Origin: Blastomonas sp.
GTDB taxonomy: Bacteria > Pseudomonadota > Alphaproteobacteria > Sphingomonadales > Sphingomonadaceae
Length of the DNA stretch: 47,774 bases
Assembly: GCF_030373265.1 (NCBI RefSeq)
Contig: NZ_JAUCZC010000027.1
Span: forward strand, 1-47,774
Reading direction: 5' to 3'
Position 1 is the first letter of the stretch, and every line of letters begins with the position of its first letter. The notes beneath the pieces are model-generated. The model was not told where the DNA came from and did not search any database. It was given only the letters and a program-made list of their open reading frames with translations. Made by a program: the position numbers and the translations under genes. Positions 8,912-16,903 of the stretch are shown piece by piece.

Positions 8912-10186
8912 TCAGGCGTGGAGAGGTTCAAGAGATCTGATCCGTGGGCAGAGCAGCAGCACCGAAAGCACGGTAAGGATTGCCAGGGCCGCACCGACGG
9001 CGAAGGCCGGCGCGTAGCTGTCGATCGTGATAACCGGGATCAGGAAGTTCATTCCAACGACCGCCAGCTTGGCGGCGGTCCCCGAAAAACCCGCCAGCGA
9101 CGCGACGGATTTCCCGCTGTAGAAATCGCTCGGCAGCGTCTGGATGTTACCGATCGCGGTTTGAAATCCGAACAGGATGGCCGCCATCAGCAGAACCGCG
9201 ACCAGCGGCGTGGCTGCATTCATGGTGAGCAATAGCGAGCCCAGCATGATCGCTCCGCCCAGCGCGATGACGGTCTTGCGCGTGCGGTCGACGCTCCATC
9301 CGGCCTTGATCCGGTTCTGTGCCAGCAGCCCGCCAAACCAGGCGCCGAACATAGCGCCAACATAGGGCACCCAGGCATAAAGCCCGATTTCCGCCACGCC
9401 AAAGCCGTAGGTTTCTGAAAGGTACAGCGGCAGCCAGCCGACAAACAGCCACCAGATCGGGTCGATGAAAAACGAGGCCATGATCACGCCCCAGCTTTCC
9501 TTGCGCGACAGGATTTCGCGCGTCAGCGGTGCATAAGTGGCGACCTCCTTGGTAATGATGTCGCGCTGCCCGGTCAGGATATAGTTGCGCTCTTCGGGAC
9601 TGATCCACGGGTGGGCGTCCGGGCCGGTCTTGTAGATGATCAGCCAGGGGACCAGCCAGAGAAAGCCCAGCGCGCCGATGGTGATGAACGTTGCCTGCCA
9701 CGATCCGAGGAAGACAAACAGATAGGCGACGGCGGGGGCCGAGACGATGCCTCCGATCGCAGCGCCCGAGTTGAAGATACCCTGCGCCAGCGCGCGCTCG
9801 GTAATCGGGAACCATTCGGCATTGGCCTTGGTAGCGCCAGGCCAATTGCCCGCCTCTGCCGCACCCAGCAGGCCGCGATAGACGGAGAAGGACGCAATAC
9901 CTGAAGCGACCGCATGCAGCATGGTTGCCGCCGACCAGACGACGATGGAAAGCACGAATCCGAGCCGCGTGCCGATCCAGTCGAATATCTTGCCGAACAA
10001 GGTTTGCCCGAAGGCGTAAGCGAATGTAAAGACGTTGAGAATGATCGCATAGTCGAGCTTGGTCATTCCGAGTTCGTCGGAAATCTCCGGCCACAACAGG
10101 CCGAGCGCACCGCGGTCGATGTAATTGATCACCGTGGCCACCCCGACCAGCGCCACGATAATCCAGCGCAATCCCTTGACCTTCAT
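8912..10186 (-). CDS. MFS transporter, hexuronate type (ACS family)
   Basis: A 424-residue major facilitator with about 12 membrane segments, of the anion:cation symporter branch (ExuT-like). Seen: VINYIDRGALGLLWPEI in the first helix, an RGLLGAAEAGNWPGATKANAEWF stretch that is the branch hallmark after helix 4, and a central cytoplasmic loop at about 195-230. It should carry alginate-derived uronate monomers across the inner membrane with H+ or Na+. It lies between the PL17 lyase and the DEH reductase on the same strand, 109 bases after the first and 38 before the second. Confidence 0.86.
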   Translation of the reverse strand: MKVKGLRWIIVALVGVATVINYIDRGALGLLWPEISDELGMTKLDYAIILNVFTFAYAFGQTLFGKIFDWIGTRLGFVLSIVVWSAATMLHAVASGIASFSVYRGLLGAAEAGNWPGATKANAEWFPITERALAQGIFNSGAAIGGIVSAPAVAYLFVFLGSWQATFITIGALGFLWLVPWLIIYKTGPDAHPWISPEERNYILTGQRDIITKEVATYAPLTREILSRKESWGVIMASFFIDPIWWLFVGWLPLYLSETYGFGVAEIGLYAWVPYVGAMFGAWFGGLLAQNRIKAGWSVDRTRKTVIALGGAIMLGSLLLTMNAATPLVAVLLMAAILFGFQTAIGNIQTLPSDFYSGKSVASLAGFSGTAAKLAVVGMNFLIPVITIDSYAPAFAVGAALAILTVLSVLLLCPRIRSLEPLHA

Positions 10187-10295
10187 CGTGCCGCTTTCTG
10201 GTTGAGAACGTCCGCGCGCAGGACGCTGCGCCGATCCTCGAGATCAGCTCCGTCCGGCGCTGAAAAGGTCTGCGATGGAACCACCGTTGCGATGC

Positions 10296-12458
10296 TCACT
10301 TTGTGGTGCCCGGCAGGATGATGCGCGCAGCGGGGCCATTCCAATCGAGCCGTTCGCCGCCGACGGTGATGCGGTGCGGTTTTGCGGGATCGCGGTCATC
10401 AGCGACCGCAATCGCCACGCGAACCCCGGCCAGTGTTTCGATCAGCACGGCTTCGACGCCATCGCCGCTCGAGGATTTGATCGAGCGGATCTGGCTGTCG
10501 CTGGCCACGGTCTGTTCGGTGGAACTGTCATGCCGTCCATGGCCTTCGAGCACGCCGGCAAACAGTAGGTCGCGTGCACCGTCGACCCGCTGGATCAACA
10601 CGGGCTCGCGGCGCAGATTGAACTCGGGGTCATTGGCCCCGATCTCCCCCAGGATCAGCGTCGATCCCGCGGCCGGAACCCACCGCCAGGTGTAGAACCG
10701 ATTATCCGTCATCCAGGTCAGAAACGCCTTTTCCGGCGCAACCGGACCTTCGGCATCGACCCAGATATGCTGATATCCTGCCGCATCCCCCAGCACCGGA
10801 CGCTGTGCGACATGCGACTGCAGTGCGCTCCCCTGCCGAATGATGTGGCCGTTGTAATGCAGCGGGAGGTCATACCGGTGCGGCGCATCGGCGCGCACCC
10901 GCATCAGGTCCACCGCGACCGGTTCTTGCAGCCCTGGCACCGCGACCAGCGCAAGCGTGCGGGTCATCGAAACTCCGGCATAAGCGGTATCGATCCGGCC
11001 GGTGCTGACCGAAAAATCCTCGCCTGCCGCAAAGTGCAGCTGGGTCGGTGCGAACCGGTCTGCGCGCTCGGCATCGCCGTCGAAATGGCTTTTGCCGTCG
11101 ACCACCAGCACATTGTGCGCGACGCTTTGCTTGGCCCAGCTTTCGTTTTCGGGGAGATAGCGGCCACCCTGCTTCGCCTCGATGTTGAGGAAACGCGCCG
11201 CGCCATAGTCGGTGACGATTTCGTCGCCATGATTGTACAACTGCCAGCTCAGCTTGTCGAAGTGGCCATGGCCCATGCCCTGCGAACTGTTCTTGGCGAC
11301 GAGCGCCAACCCGTCTTCGCTGTTGCCGTGGCGCAAGACGGCCACGGCGCCCTGATCGCCCTTGGGTCCGTCGCGCAACAGCATGGACCGGAAGGCAAAA
11401 GGCTTGGCGAGCCCCGCTGCCAGGTCGCGCGCGACCGCGCGCCCCGCCTCTGAAAAAGCCACCCGGTCCTGATAGGCCGCGATGGACAGCAACGCAGGAT
11501 CGCGGCTGTTCGCATAGCCTATGGCAACCCCCTGATAGAGCTCTTCGGTGTTGAGACTCTTGTCCTTGATCGCATCGTTGAAGGGGAAGAAGCGACCGCC
11601 ATAGGTCAGCTGGATCCCTGTGTTGATCGCCTTCAACAAAACGCCGTCGCGGCGCTCGAAAATCTTCTGCTCAGGATCGTTGCGCGCGATGGCATCGGCG
11701 AACACCACAAAGGGCTGCAATGCGTAGCGCTGATAATAGGGACCTTCGGCATAATAGCCGTCGGGCGAAAACAGCTCGTCCAGCTGGCGCAGGAAGCCAG
11801 CACGGCCATCGCGCTTGGACCCGCGCAACGCCCGGTCCACCATATCCTTGTCGCCAAGCACATAGCCGGTCATGCCGACCCCGGCGGTCGACCATGTCGC
11901 GTGGTTATGGATACGATCGAAGGTGGCGACCGCGTCGACCGACATGAACCTGGCCGCATTGCGGAACAGGTCATCGTCGATGTGGCGACGATCGGCTTGG
12001 CTGAGCGTGTCGCGGACCTGCTCATAGCCCTGGATCGCGTATACCAGCCACACCGCGTCGTTGAGATTCTGCCAGAACAGCTTGCCCGGCTGCTGATTTG
12101 CCTGGGCCGGATGCAGGCCGAGCGTGGGGTAGAGATCGGCATAGGCGACCAGCAGATTGCGCACGAAGCCCGAATAGACCGGGTCGCCGGTCACAGCGAA
12201 CAGCTGCCCCGCCTCGTAGATTGCCCGGTAGTTCCGCTTGTGCTGCTCGTGGGTGAAACCGCCGCCGGGGTCCTTGGGGGTCGGGACGCTGATGCCCTCG
12301 GCCATCATCTGTGCGACGAACGCCTTGGACCGCGTAACCTCGGCTGCAAAAAGCGGTGCGTCCGCCGTGGCGGTTTGCGCAGCTTGGGGCGCGGTCTGCG
12401 CTGCGGCCGGCATCGCGGCCATCATCGCAAGGAGAGGCAGGGCAAAACGGCGCATCAT
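10296..12458 (-). CDS. PL17 oligoalginate lyase (heparinase II/III-like)
   Basis: A 720-residue polysaccharide lyase of family PL17, which cleaves unsaturated monomers from alginate oligomers by beta-elimination. Seen: signal peptide to about residue 20 (PAAAQ), so periplasmic or surface; an alpha/alpha-toroid domain holding RIHNHATW (Asn185, His186) and EGPYYQRYAL (Tyr242, Arg244); then a beta-sandwich domain with GMGHGHFDKLSW (His397). These residues line up at a constant offset of 16 with the catalytic and substrate-binding residues I recall for Saccharophagus Alg17C (N201, H202, Y258, R260, H413), so an active exolytic enzyme is expected. The start codon overlaps the PL6 stop as ATGA, showing translational coupling. 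Confidence 0.93.
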   Translation of the reverse strand: MMRRFALPLLAMMAAMPAAAQTAPQAAQTATADAPLFAAEVTRSKAFVAQMMAEGISVPTPKDPGGGFTHEQHKRNYRAIYEAGQLFAVTGDPVYSGFVRNLLVAYADLYPTLGLHPAQANQQPGKLFWQNLNDAVWLVYAIQGYEQVRDTLSQADRRHIDDDLFRNAARFMSVDAVATFDRIHNHATWSTAGVGMTGYVLGDKDMVDRALRGSKRDGRAGFLRQLDELFSPDGYYAEGPYYQRYALQPFVVFADAIARNDPEQKIFERRDGVLLKAINTGIQLTYGGRFFPFNDAIKDKSLNTEELYQGVAIGYANSRDPALLSIAAYQDRVAFSEAGRAVARDLAAGLAKPFAFRSMLLRDGPKGDQGAVAVLRHGNSEDGLALVAKNSSQGMGHGHFDKLSWQLYNHGDEIVTDYGAARFLNIEAKQGGRYLPENESWAKQSVAHNVLVVDGKSHFDGDAERADRFAPTQLHFAAGEDFSVSTGRIDTAYAGVSMTRTLALVAVPGLQEPVAVDLMRVRADAPHRYDLPLHYNGHIIRQGSALQSHVAQRPVLGDAAGYQHIWVDAEGPVAPEKAFLTWMTDNRFYTWRWVPAAGSTLILGEIGANDPEFNLRREPVLIQRVDGARDLLFAGVLEGHGRHDSSTEQTVASDSQIRSIKSSSGDGVEAVLIETLAGVRVAIAVADDRDPAKPHRITVGGERLDWNGPAARIILPGTTK

Positions 12459-14605
12459 TCTACGACCCCATCAATACGGTTGTTGCGGATGCTGACATCA
12501 GGCTCACCGGTTGTCCGCGTCATCGCGATCGGACCGCCACGATCAATGCGATTGCCTGTGATCGCGATCTTCTGCACGCCGGTCAGCGCCAGCACAGGAA
12601 TCTCCGCAGCACCGCTGTCGGTGACCACATTGTCGACGAAGCGGACATGCGGGCCGAAGGTGCTCTCGTCGGTTCCTCCCCGGTAAACATCGGCGATGCC
12701 CCCGCGGATCGTGTCGAACCTGGACGCGCTGATATCGAGATATTCGACATTGTAACGGCCGAAATCGTCGATCTCGCTATGGGCGGCGACTATTTTCCCG
12801 GAGATATCGGCAAACCGACTGCGCGAGATCACGACACGGTCGGCCATCGCCGATTTGCCGATCGAAATCACGTCGAACGCGCGGTTGACCGTCAGGCCCG
12901 CGATATCGACATCGTCGAGCTCGAGCGTGAAGTTTGCAGGGATCGATTGGGCCGCGGTGCGGATGACCGCATTGCCGACGGCGTCGGGCGCATCGTCGCT
13001 GCGGATGGTGATCCCGGCGAGCCTGAGATTGCCACCCCTGGCAATTTCAAACAGCGGAGCGCGGGCGAACATGATCGTGGCGCGACCCTTGCCAGACGAC
13101 ATCAGGCATATGGTGCTGGAGATCTCGATCGTCCGATCGATCGTGTAGGTGCCAGGAGCGAGCGCAAGACAGCTGCCGCCTGTCGCACCGGCAATGGCTG
13201 CGACAAGGCTCGAACCGCCCTTGCCGACCGCAACCGGATCATCGTCCCCAAACACTGCTGTTCGCGGCGGCTTGGCATACCATCTTGGCCCGGTATCATC
13301 GAGGCTCGGGACAGCAAGGTCGCGCGGGGCACCCACGTCAAGCCGGTCGGGATACAGCAGGCCGTTTGCGGCGCGCGTGAGTTTGGCGGGCTTGGCTGCG
13401 ATACCGGAAATGGGCGTGGCGGCCGCCGCAAGAACATTGCCCGAAAAGGCGATGCCCGACACGTCCGCCTCGACGGCGATGGACTCGCCATCGCTGGTCA
13501 GCTGCAGGAAATTGCCTGAAAACCGGCTGTTCCGGGGCGGCGCGGAGCGCTCGGAGTCCGCTCCTGCGGCCAGCGTGATGCGGCTGCTGTCGATGAAACT
13601 GTTGTCCGTGATCGACGCGTTGTCGACCTCGACATACCGATTGACCGGCGAATTGGGGACGCCGTTCATCACTGCGAGCGCACTTCCGAAACCGGTTCCA
13701 CGCAGCCCTTCCATATAGTTGGCGCGCACGATCTGGTTGCGGTTGATCACGCGCACACCGCCCGTGTGATCCTTGCCCTTGCCCAGGAAGACATTGCGCT
13801 CGACGAGATTGCCGTCGCCATGGCGCAGCACGACCGCACCGCTGGATTCGAGAAACAGATTGCCGCGCACGACGTTGGCCCCGGACTTGACCGAGACGAT
13901 CTCGACCTCGCCGTCACAACGGTCGAACACGTTGTTTTCGATCACGGTGCTCGAATCGTGCATCGAATAGGCGCTGGTGCCGATACGGATGGTTTCGCCG
14001 CCATTCGATCCAAGCACGGGGCGCGGGCCGAAGTAATTGTGATCGATACTGTGCGTGTTGCCTCGGCTCTCGGCTGTGTCGAGATGCACCGCGAGCGTAA
14101 CCCCCTGGTTGCTCTTGCCCGCAAGATAGTTGCGATCGAACCGGTTGCGCTGGCCATAAAGCCCAACCCAATTGTCGGACTGGAACCGGTCGGGCTGGTT
14201 GAAATGGTCGATGACCACGTCAGTCACCTGCGAATCGCTGGCCAGATCGGTCTTGGTACGGCGAAAGCTGATCACCTCGCTGGTCGGGGAATAGCCATCC
14301 TGGAAAACGAGCCCGGTGACGCGCAGATGACGTCCGCCAAGCTTAAGATTGGAGCGCCCGGCGATGATCACCTTGCCGGGTGTCTCGGATTTGAGCGTGA
14401 TGGGCTTGTCCGGCGCACCTGTGCCTGAAAACACGATCTCGAAATCGCGCCAGGTGCCGTTGGCGAGAACGACAACATCGCCCGGCTGCAGCTTCTGCGC
14501 CGCAACGGCATATTCGTCCTGCGTCGAGACGAAAAAGCTCTCGGCGTGCGCCGGGATCGCCCAGCTCGCCAACAGCAATGACGCAGTGATCCGTCGCATG
14601 CCCAT
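12455..14605 (-). CDS. PL6 alginate lyase (chondroitinase B-like, two-domain)
   Basis: A secreted beta-helix lyase of about 716 residues with an N-terminal signal peptide ending AHAES. Its length matches two-domain PL6 enzymes such as AlyGC; both halves are rich in beta-helix coil patterns (VIENNVFDR, VERNVF, FVDNVV). Numbered from this start, Lys240 (VSVKSG) and Arg261 (VLRHGDG) are 21 residues apart, as are the catalytic base and acid of AlyGC, and Asn201, Glu204, Glu233 and Glu235 fall at the Ca2+-ligand positions. It should cut poly-uronate, probably exolytically, giving short products for PL17. The start is one of GTG 14611, ATG 14605 or ATG 14599 after AAGGGTGAGG. It is the first enzyme gene after gntR. 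Confidence 0.91.
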   Translation of the reverse strand: MGMRRITASLLLASWAIPAHAESFFVSTQDEYAVAAQKLQPGDVVVLANGTWRDFEIVFSGTGAPDKPITLKSETPGKVIIAGRSNLKLGGRHLRVTGLVFQDGYSPTSEVISFRRTKTDLASDSQVTDVVIDHFNQPDRFQSDNWVGLYGQRNRFDRNYLAGKSNQGVTLAVHLDTAESRGNTHSIDHNYFGPRPVLGSNGGETIRIGTSAYSMHDSSTVIENNVFDRCDGEVEIVSVKSGANVVRGNLFLESSGAVVLRHGDGNLVERNVFLGKGKDHTGGVRVINRNQIVRANYMEGLRGTGFGSALAVMNGVPNSPVNRYVEVDNASITDNSFIDSSRITLAAGADSERSAPPRNSRFSGNFLQLTSDGESIAVEADVSGIAFSGNVLAAAATPISGIAAKPAKLTRAANGLLYPDRLDVGAPRDLAVPSLDDTGPRWYAKPPRTAVFGDDDPVAVGKGGSSLVAAIAGATGGSCLALAPGTYTIDRTIEISSTICLMSSGKGRATIMFARAPLFEIARGGNLRLAGITIRSDDAPDAVGNAVIRTAAQSIPANFTLELDDVDIAGLTVNRAFDVISIGKSAMADRVVISRSRFADISGKIVAAHSEIDDFGRYNVEYLDISASRFDTIRGGIADVYRGGTDESTFGPHVRFVDNVVTDSGAAEIPVLALTGVQKIAITGNRIDRGGPIAMTRTTGEPDVSIRNNRIDGVVE

Positions 14606-14651
14606 CCTCACCCTTATTTTCTGGGGAGAGGCTAACAGCCGTCAGTGTTCA

Positions 14652-14702
14652 CGTCAACCAATGGAAAATACCAAAGTGCAATCAAGCAATATACCAATTG
14701 GT
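14652..14702. promoter_or_regulatory. operator and -35 region of the PL6 gene
   Basis: The intergenic region between gntR and the PL6 gene holds, on the minus strand, two TTGGTAT half-sites. One is in the palindrome ACCAATTGGT (14693-14702), continuing as ATATTGC; the other is TTGGTATTTTCCATTGG (about 14659-14675). TTGACG (14652-14657) follows as a -35-like hexamer. The arrangement repeats that at the TonB receptor: operators first, then TGGTTGAC. It is the likely control point for the PL6-to-kdgK operon. Confidence 0.6.
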
Positions 14703-14721
14703 CTGAAAGGTGACGCGCCCG

Positions 14722-15456
14722 TCAGGATGCCGATGACAGGAAGCGCTCACGGCTTTCGGTGATCCTCTGCTCCATCTCCTCGAGCGCACGCTTTTCGGAC
14801 ACATCGAGCATGGCGCCAATCAGCCGGCGGAAATGCGAGCGCATTGCGTCGCGCGCCCGGGCCGGATCACGCGCCTTCAGCGCATCCAGGATGTCCTGGT
14901 GTTCGCGCGCGCGGATATTGGCATCGGCATCGCAGACCGATTCATACATGTGCTTAACCTCGGGGAGCTCTTCGCGCATCCGCCACAGCGTCTCGATCAC
15001 ATGGACCATGGCAGCGTTGCCCGAGGCCCTGGCGATGGTGGCATGAAACTCCTGATCGGCCTTGGTGGAAATGGCTTCGTCACGGCTTGCCATCTGGTTC
15101 AAAAGGCCTTCCAACTGGCCCAGATCTGCGTCGCTGATGGTTTTGGCCGCAAGCGCAGCACCTTCACTTTCAATCAGCAATCGCGCTTCGGTGACTTCGA
15201 ACGCGCCGACCCCCGGCAGGATACCGCTGCTCCGCGGCTGTTCCGGGCAGACGTAAACGCCAGAACCGGTCTTGATCTCGATCCGTCCGATCGCCTGCAG
15301 CGCGATTTCCGCTTCCCGGATTGTCACCCGGCTCACCCCAAAGCGTTCGGCAAGCTCGCGCTCACCGGGCAGCCGCGTTCCCGGCGGAAACGTGCCTTCA
15401 TCAATCAGTTCGCCGATCTGGGCGGCAACACTATGAAACAGGCGCTTTTCGGACAT
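14722..15456 (-). CDS. GntR-family regulator, FadR/FCD subfamily (alginate locus)
   Basis: A 244-residue regulator with an N-terminal winged helix at about 5-75 (GTRLPGERELAERFGVSRVTIREAEIAL, typical GntR) and a C-terminal helical FCD effector domain. The FCD metal-site residues are visible: Asp and His in DQEFHATI, His in EHQDI and His in SHFRRL. An open frame continues upstream to 15528, but the start at 15456 is preferred: AAGGAAAG precedes it at a good distance, and the longer frame would run over the operator at 15511-15531. It probably represses the alginate genes and itself, with relief by a uronate intermediate; sign and effector are inferred. Confidence 0.88.
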   Translation of the reverse strand: MSEKRLFHSVAAQIGELIDEGTFPPGTRLPGERELAERFGVSRVTIREAEIALQAIGRIEIKTGSGVYVCPEQPRSSGILPGVGAFEVTEARLLIESEGAALAAKTISDADLGQLEGLLNQMASRDEAISTKADQEFHATIARASGNAAMVHVIETLWRMREELPEVKHMYESVCDADANIRAREHQDILDALKARDPARARDAMRSHFRRLIGAMLDVSEKRALEEMEQRITESRERFLSSAS

Positions 15457-15510
15457 CTGCTTGGGGCTTTCCTTTTGACGCGATGGCAGCCTCACCACCA
15501 AGCCACGCTT

Positions 15511-15531
15511 AACCAATCTGCATACCAATTG
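15511..15531. promoter_or_regulatory. operator upstream of gntR (autoregulation)
   Basis: On the minus strand AATTGGTATGCAGATTGG carries the half-site TTGGTATGC of the other alginate-locus operators plus a second ATTGG in direct orientation. It lies 55-75 bases before the chosen gntR ATG, where a regulator would control its own promoter. Confidence 0.5.
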
Positions 15532-15782
15532 TCGACCACTTCATGAGTTGGCGGCTGAATGTTTGGGCACATCGCGATCAACATCAGCGCAACAGACCGG
15601 CCTGCCACCATTTTTGCAGAGGCTCTTCTGGGGCTGGGACTGACAGCATGCAGTCGAAACAAGGTCTCGCCTGCAAAGCGTGTCGATGGTAGCGGCACAA
15701 AACCCCCTTTGCTTAGGACTCCGCCATCGCCGACGAACGCCCTCAATCGCTAGGCAGACCGCAGCGGCGGTTGCTGTGCCGG
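15532..15782. other. stretch with no supported gene
   Basis: Together with the gntR leader this makes 326 bases between the gntR start and the small gene at 15783. Open frames here have no ribosome-binding site and no recognisable protein pattern. In the frame of the small gene, no stop is met back to 15717, so its real start could lie in this stretch (a TTG at 15771 is available). Confidence 0.35.
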
Positions 15783-15944
15783 ATGTATAACGGCCGCACG
15801 GTTCCCATCATCGTCGATGGGCGGCCTTTTTTGACCTACAAGGAGGCAAGCCGGTATCTCCTGTCGCTTGCCCAAGACGAGCGTGAGAAGGCGTATCTGG
15901 AAATGAGAAGCGCCGCGGCGCTTGGATCCGGGATCGAAGAGTAG
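15783..15944 (+). CDS. small hypothetical protein, 53 residues
   Basis: A short open frame that reads like a real protein: starts MYNGRTVPIIVDGRPF, continues TYKEASRYLLSLAQDEREKAY, ends GSGIEE. A beta-hairpin with IIVDG followed by an amphipathic helix is likely. No function recognised. No strong ribosome-binding site precedes the ATG, and the frame is open upstream with PQRRLLCR before the Met, so the true start could be TTG 15771 or lie further back. No same-strand neighbour within 2 kb, so it would be monocistronic. Confidence 0.5.
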   Translation: MYNGRTVPIIVDGRPFLTYKEASRYLLSLAQDEREKAYLEMRSAAALGSGIEE

Positions 15945-16017
15945 CTTCTGGGTGCTTGGTCCGCGATACCTGCCGCTGCTCCGCCAATGCGCGTCATGCG
16001 GCAATGTGACGCCGGGT

Positions 16018-16377
16018 TTACTGAAACCGCAACGTGTTCTCGAACCCCTCGTTGGCCTTGGTCATCTTGGCGAGTTTTCTCAGATTGGCTCGAACATATC
16101 TTTCGAAACGCCGATCGTCATAAATGCCGGTGACCTGATACTCATCCTGAGCCAGCAATTGCTTGAGACGATCGGCGAACGCGGCCTGATCGTCCTTGTC
16201 GGCAACCATCCTCAGGCTTCGGCACACCCATTCTTCAGCGGCAGCCTTGTCATAGTCGTCCTGAGCCGCATACCCCCGCCTGTCGGCCGCAGCCTGATCG
16301 AGACGCGCCGCATCGACGCGGCATTCGAGCCACTTGCGGACGTGTTCGCCGTTCCATGCTTTCGATGAAAGGCTCAT
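16018..16377 (-). CDS. hypothetical protein, 119 residues
   Basis: A charged, mostly helical soluble protein (SSKAWNGEHVRKWLECRVDAARL at the start, RRFERYVRANLRKLAKM near the end). The ATG at 16377 has AGGAG six bases upstream, which favours it over a TTG three bases earlier. It lies 33 bases after the stop of the 16411-16731 gene on the same strand and is probably co-transcribed. No family recognised. Confidence 0.6.
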   Translation of the reverse strand: MSLSSKAWNGEHVRKWLECRVDAARLDQAAADRRGYAAQDDYDKAAAEEWVCRSLRMVADKDDQAAFADRLKQLLAQDEYQVTGIYDDRRFERYVRANLRKLAKMTKANEGFENTLRFQ

Positions 16378-16410
16378 CAAGGTCTCCTGGTCGGGTTGAG
16401 CAACCTCTGG

Positions 16411-16731
16411 CTAGTTGCCATCTGCATCGACCATGAAAACCATCGGCTTTCCACGAGACGCAGGCTCCCAGCCGGCATCCAGCGCGGCCTGAATACCCCG
16501 GGATACCATTGCCTCGCTGATCTGAAGCCGGCCTCGCTGCATGCCTTTCAGCAGGCGTTTGGGCGGGGGAAACTCCAGCAAGGCTTCGCGCTGGGTATGC
16601 TTCTGCACCAAGGCAACGGTGAGGCCTCTCCAGCCTTCAGAATCGCACCATTGCGGCTCGCTCCGCATCTCCCACTCATATTGAAACCCGCCGACGTCGA
16701 CGATACCGGAAAGTCTGTGCACGTTGGTCAT
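16411..16731 (-). CDS. hypothetical protein, 106 residues
   Basis: A small protein of about 106 residues beginning MTNVHRLSGIVDVGGFQYEW and containing REALLEFPPPKRLLKGM. The pattern of an N-terminal beta-sheet around VDVGGFQYEWEMRSEPQW and a C-terminal helix plus strand (PMVFMVDADG) looks like a folded protein. The reading frame is open back to 17019, but the earlier codons look non-coding; an ATG at 16767 is a second choice. No function recognised; likely an operon with the gene ending at 16018. Confidence 0.5.
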   Translation of the reverse strand: MTNVHRLSGIVDVGGFQYEWEMRSEPQWCDSEGWRGLTVALVQKHTQREALLEFPPPKRLLKGMQRGRLQISEAMVSRGIQAALDAGWEPASRGKPMVFMVDADGN

Positions 16732-16903
16732 GCTGCCATGCCTAGCAGGTCTATGCGCACAAACCATCAGGCAGGTGCGGATTGATTGCCCGTCAGCCGC
16801 GTATTGTCGGCGCAGACTGCAGCAGACCACAGCGCGAACTTTTGGAGCATTGGCGGTATCGCCTTGCAGACCGGGGGTAACAAGCGGGAGGCGAGCCTTG
16901 AAA

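Noticed and set aside
12356-13519. 387-codon plus-strand open frame
   Set aside because: Antisense to the PL6 lyase, which has its catalytic Lys and Arg and Ca2+ ligands intact.
15559-15753. 64-codon plus-strand gene before the small hypothetical
   Set aside because: No ribosome-binding site, no hydrophobic or domain pattern, and Pro/Ser-rich low-complexity end.
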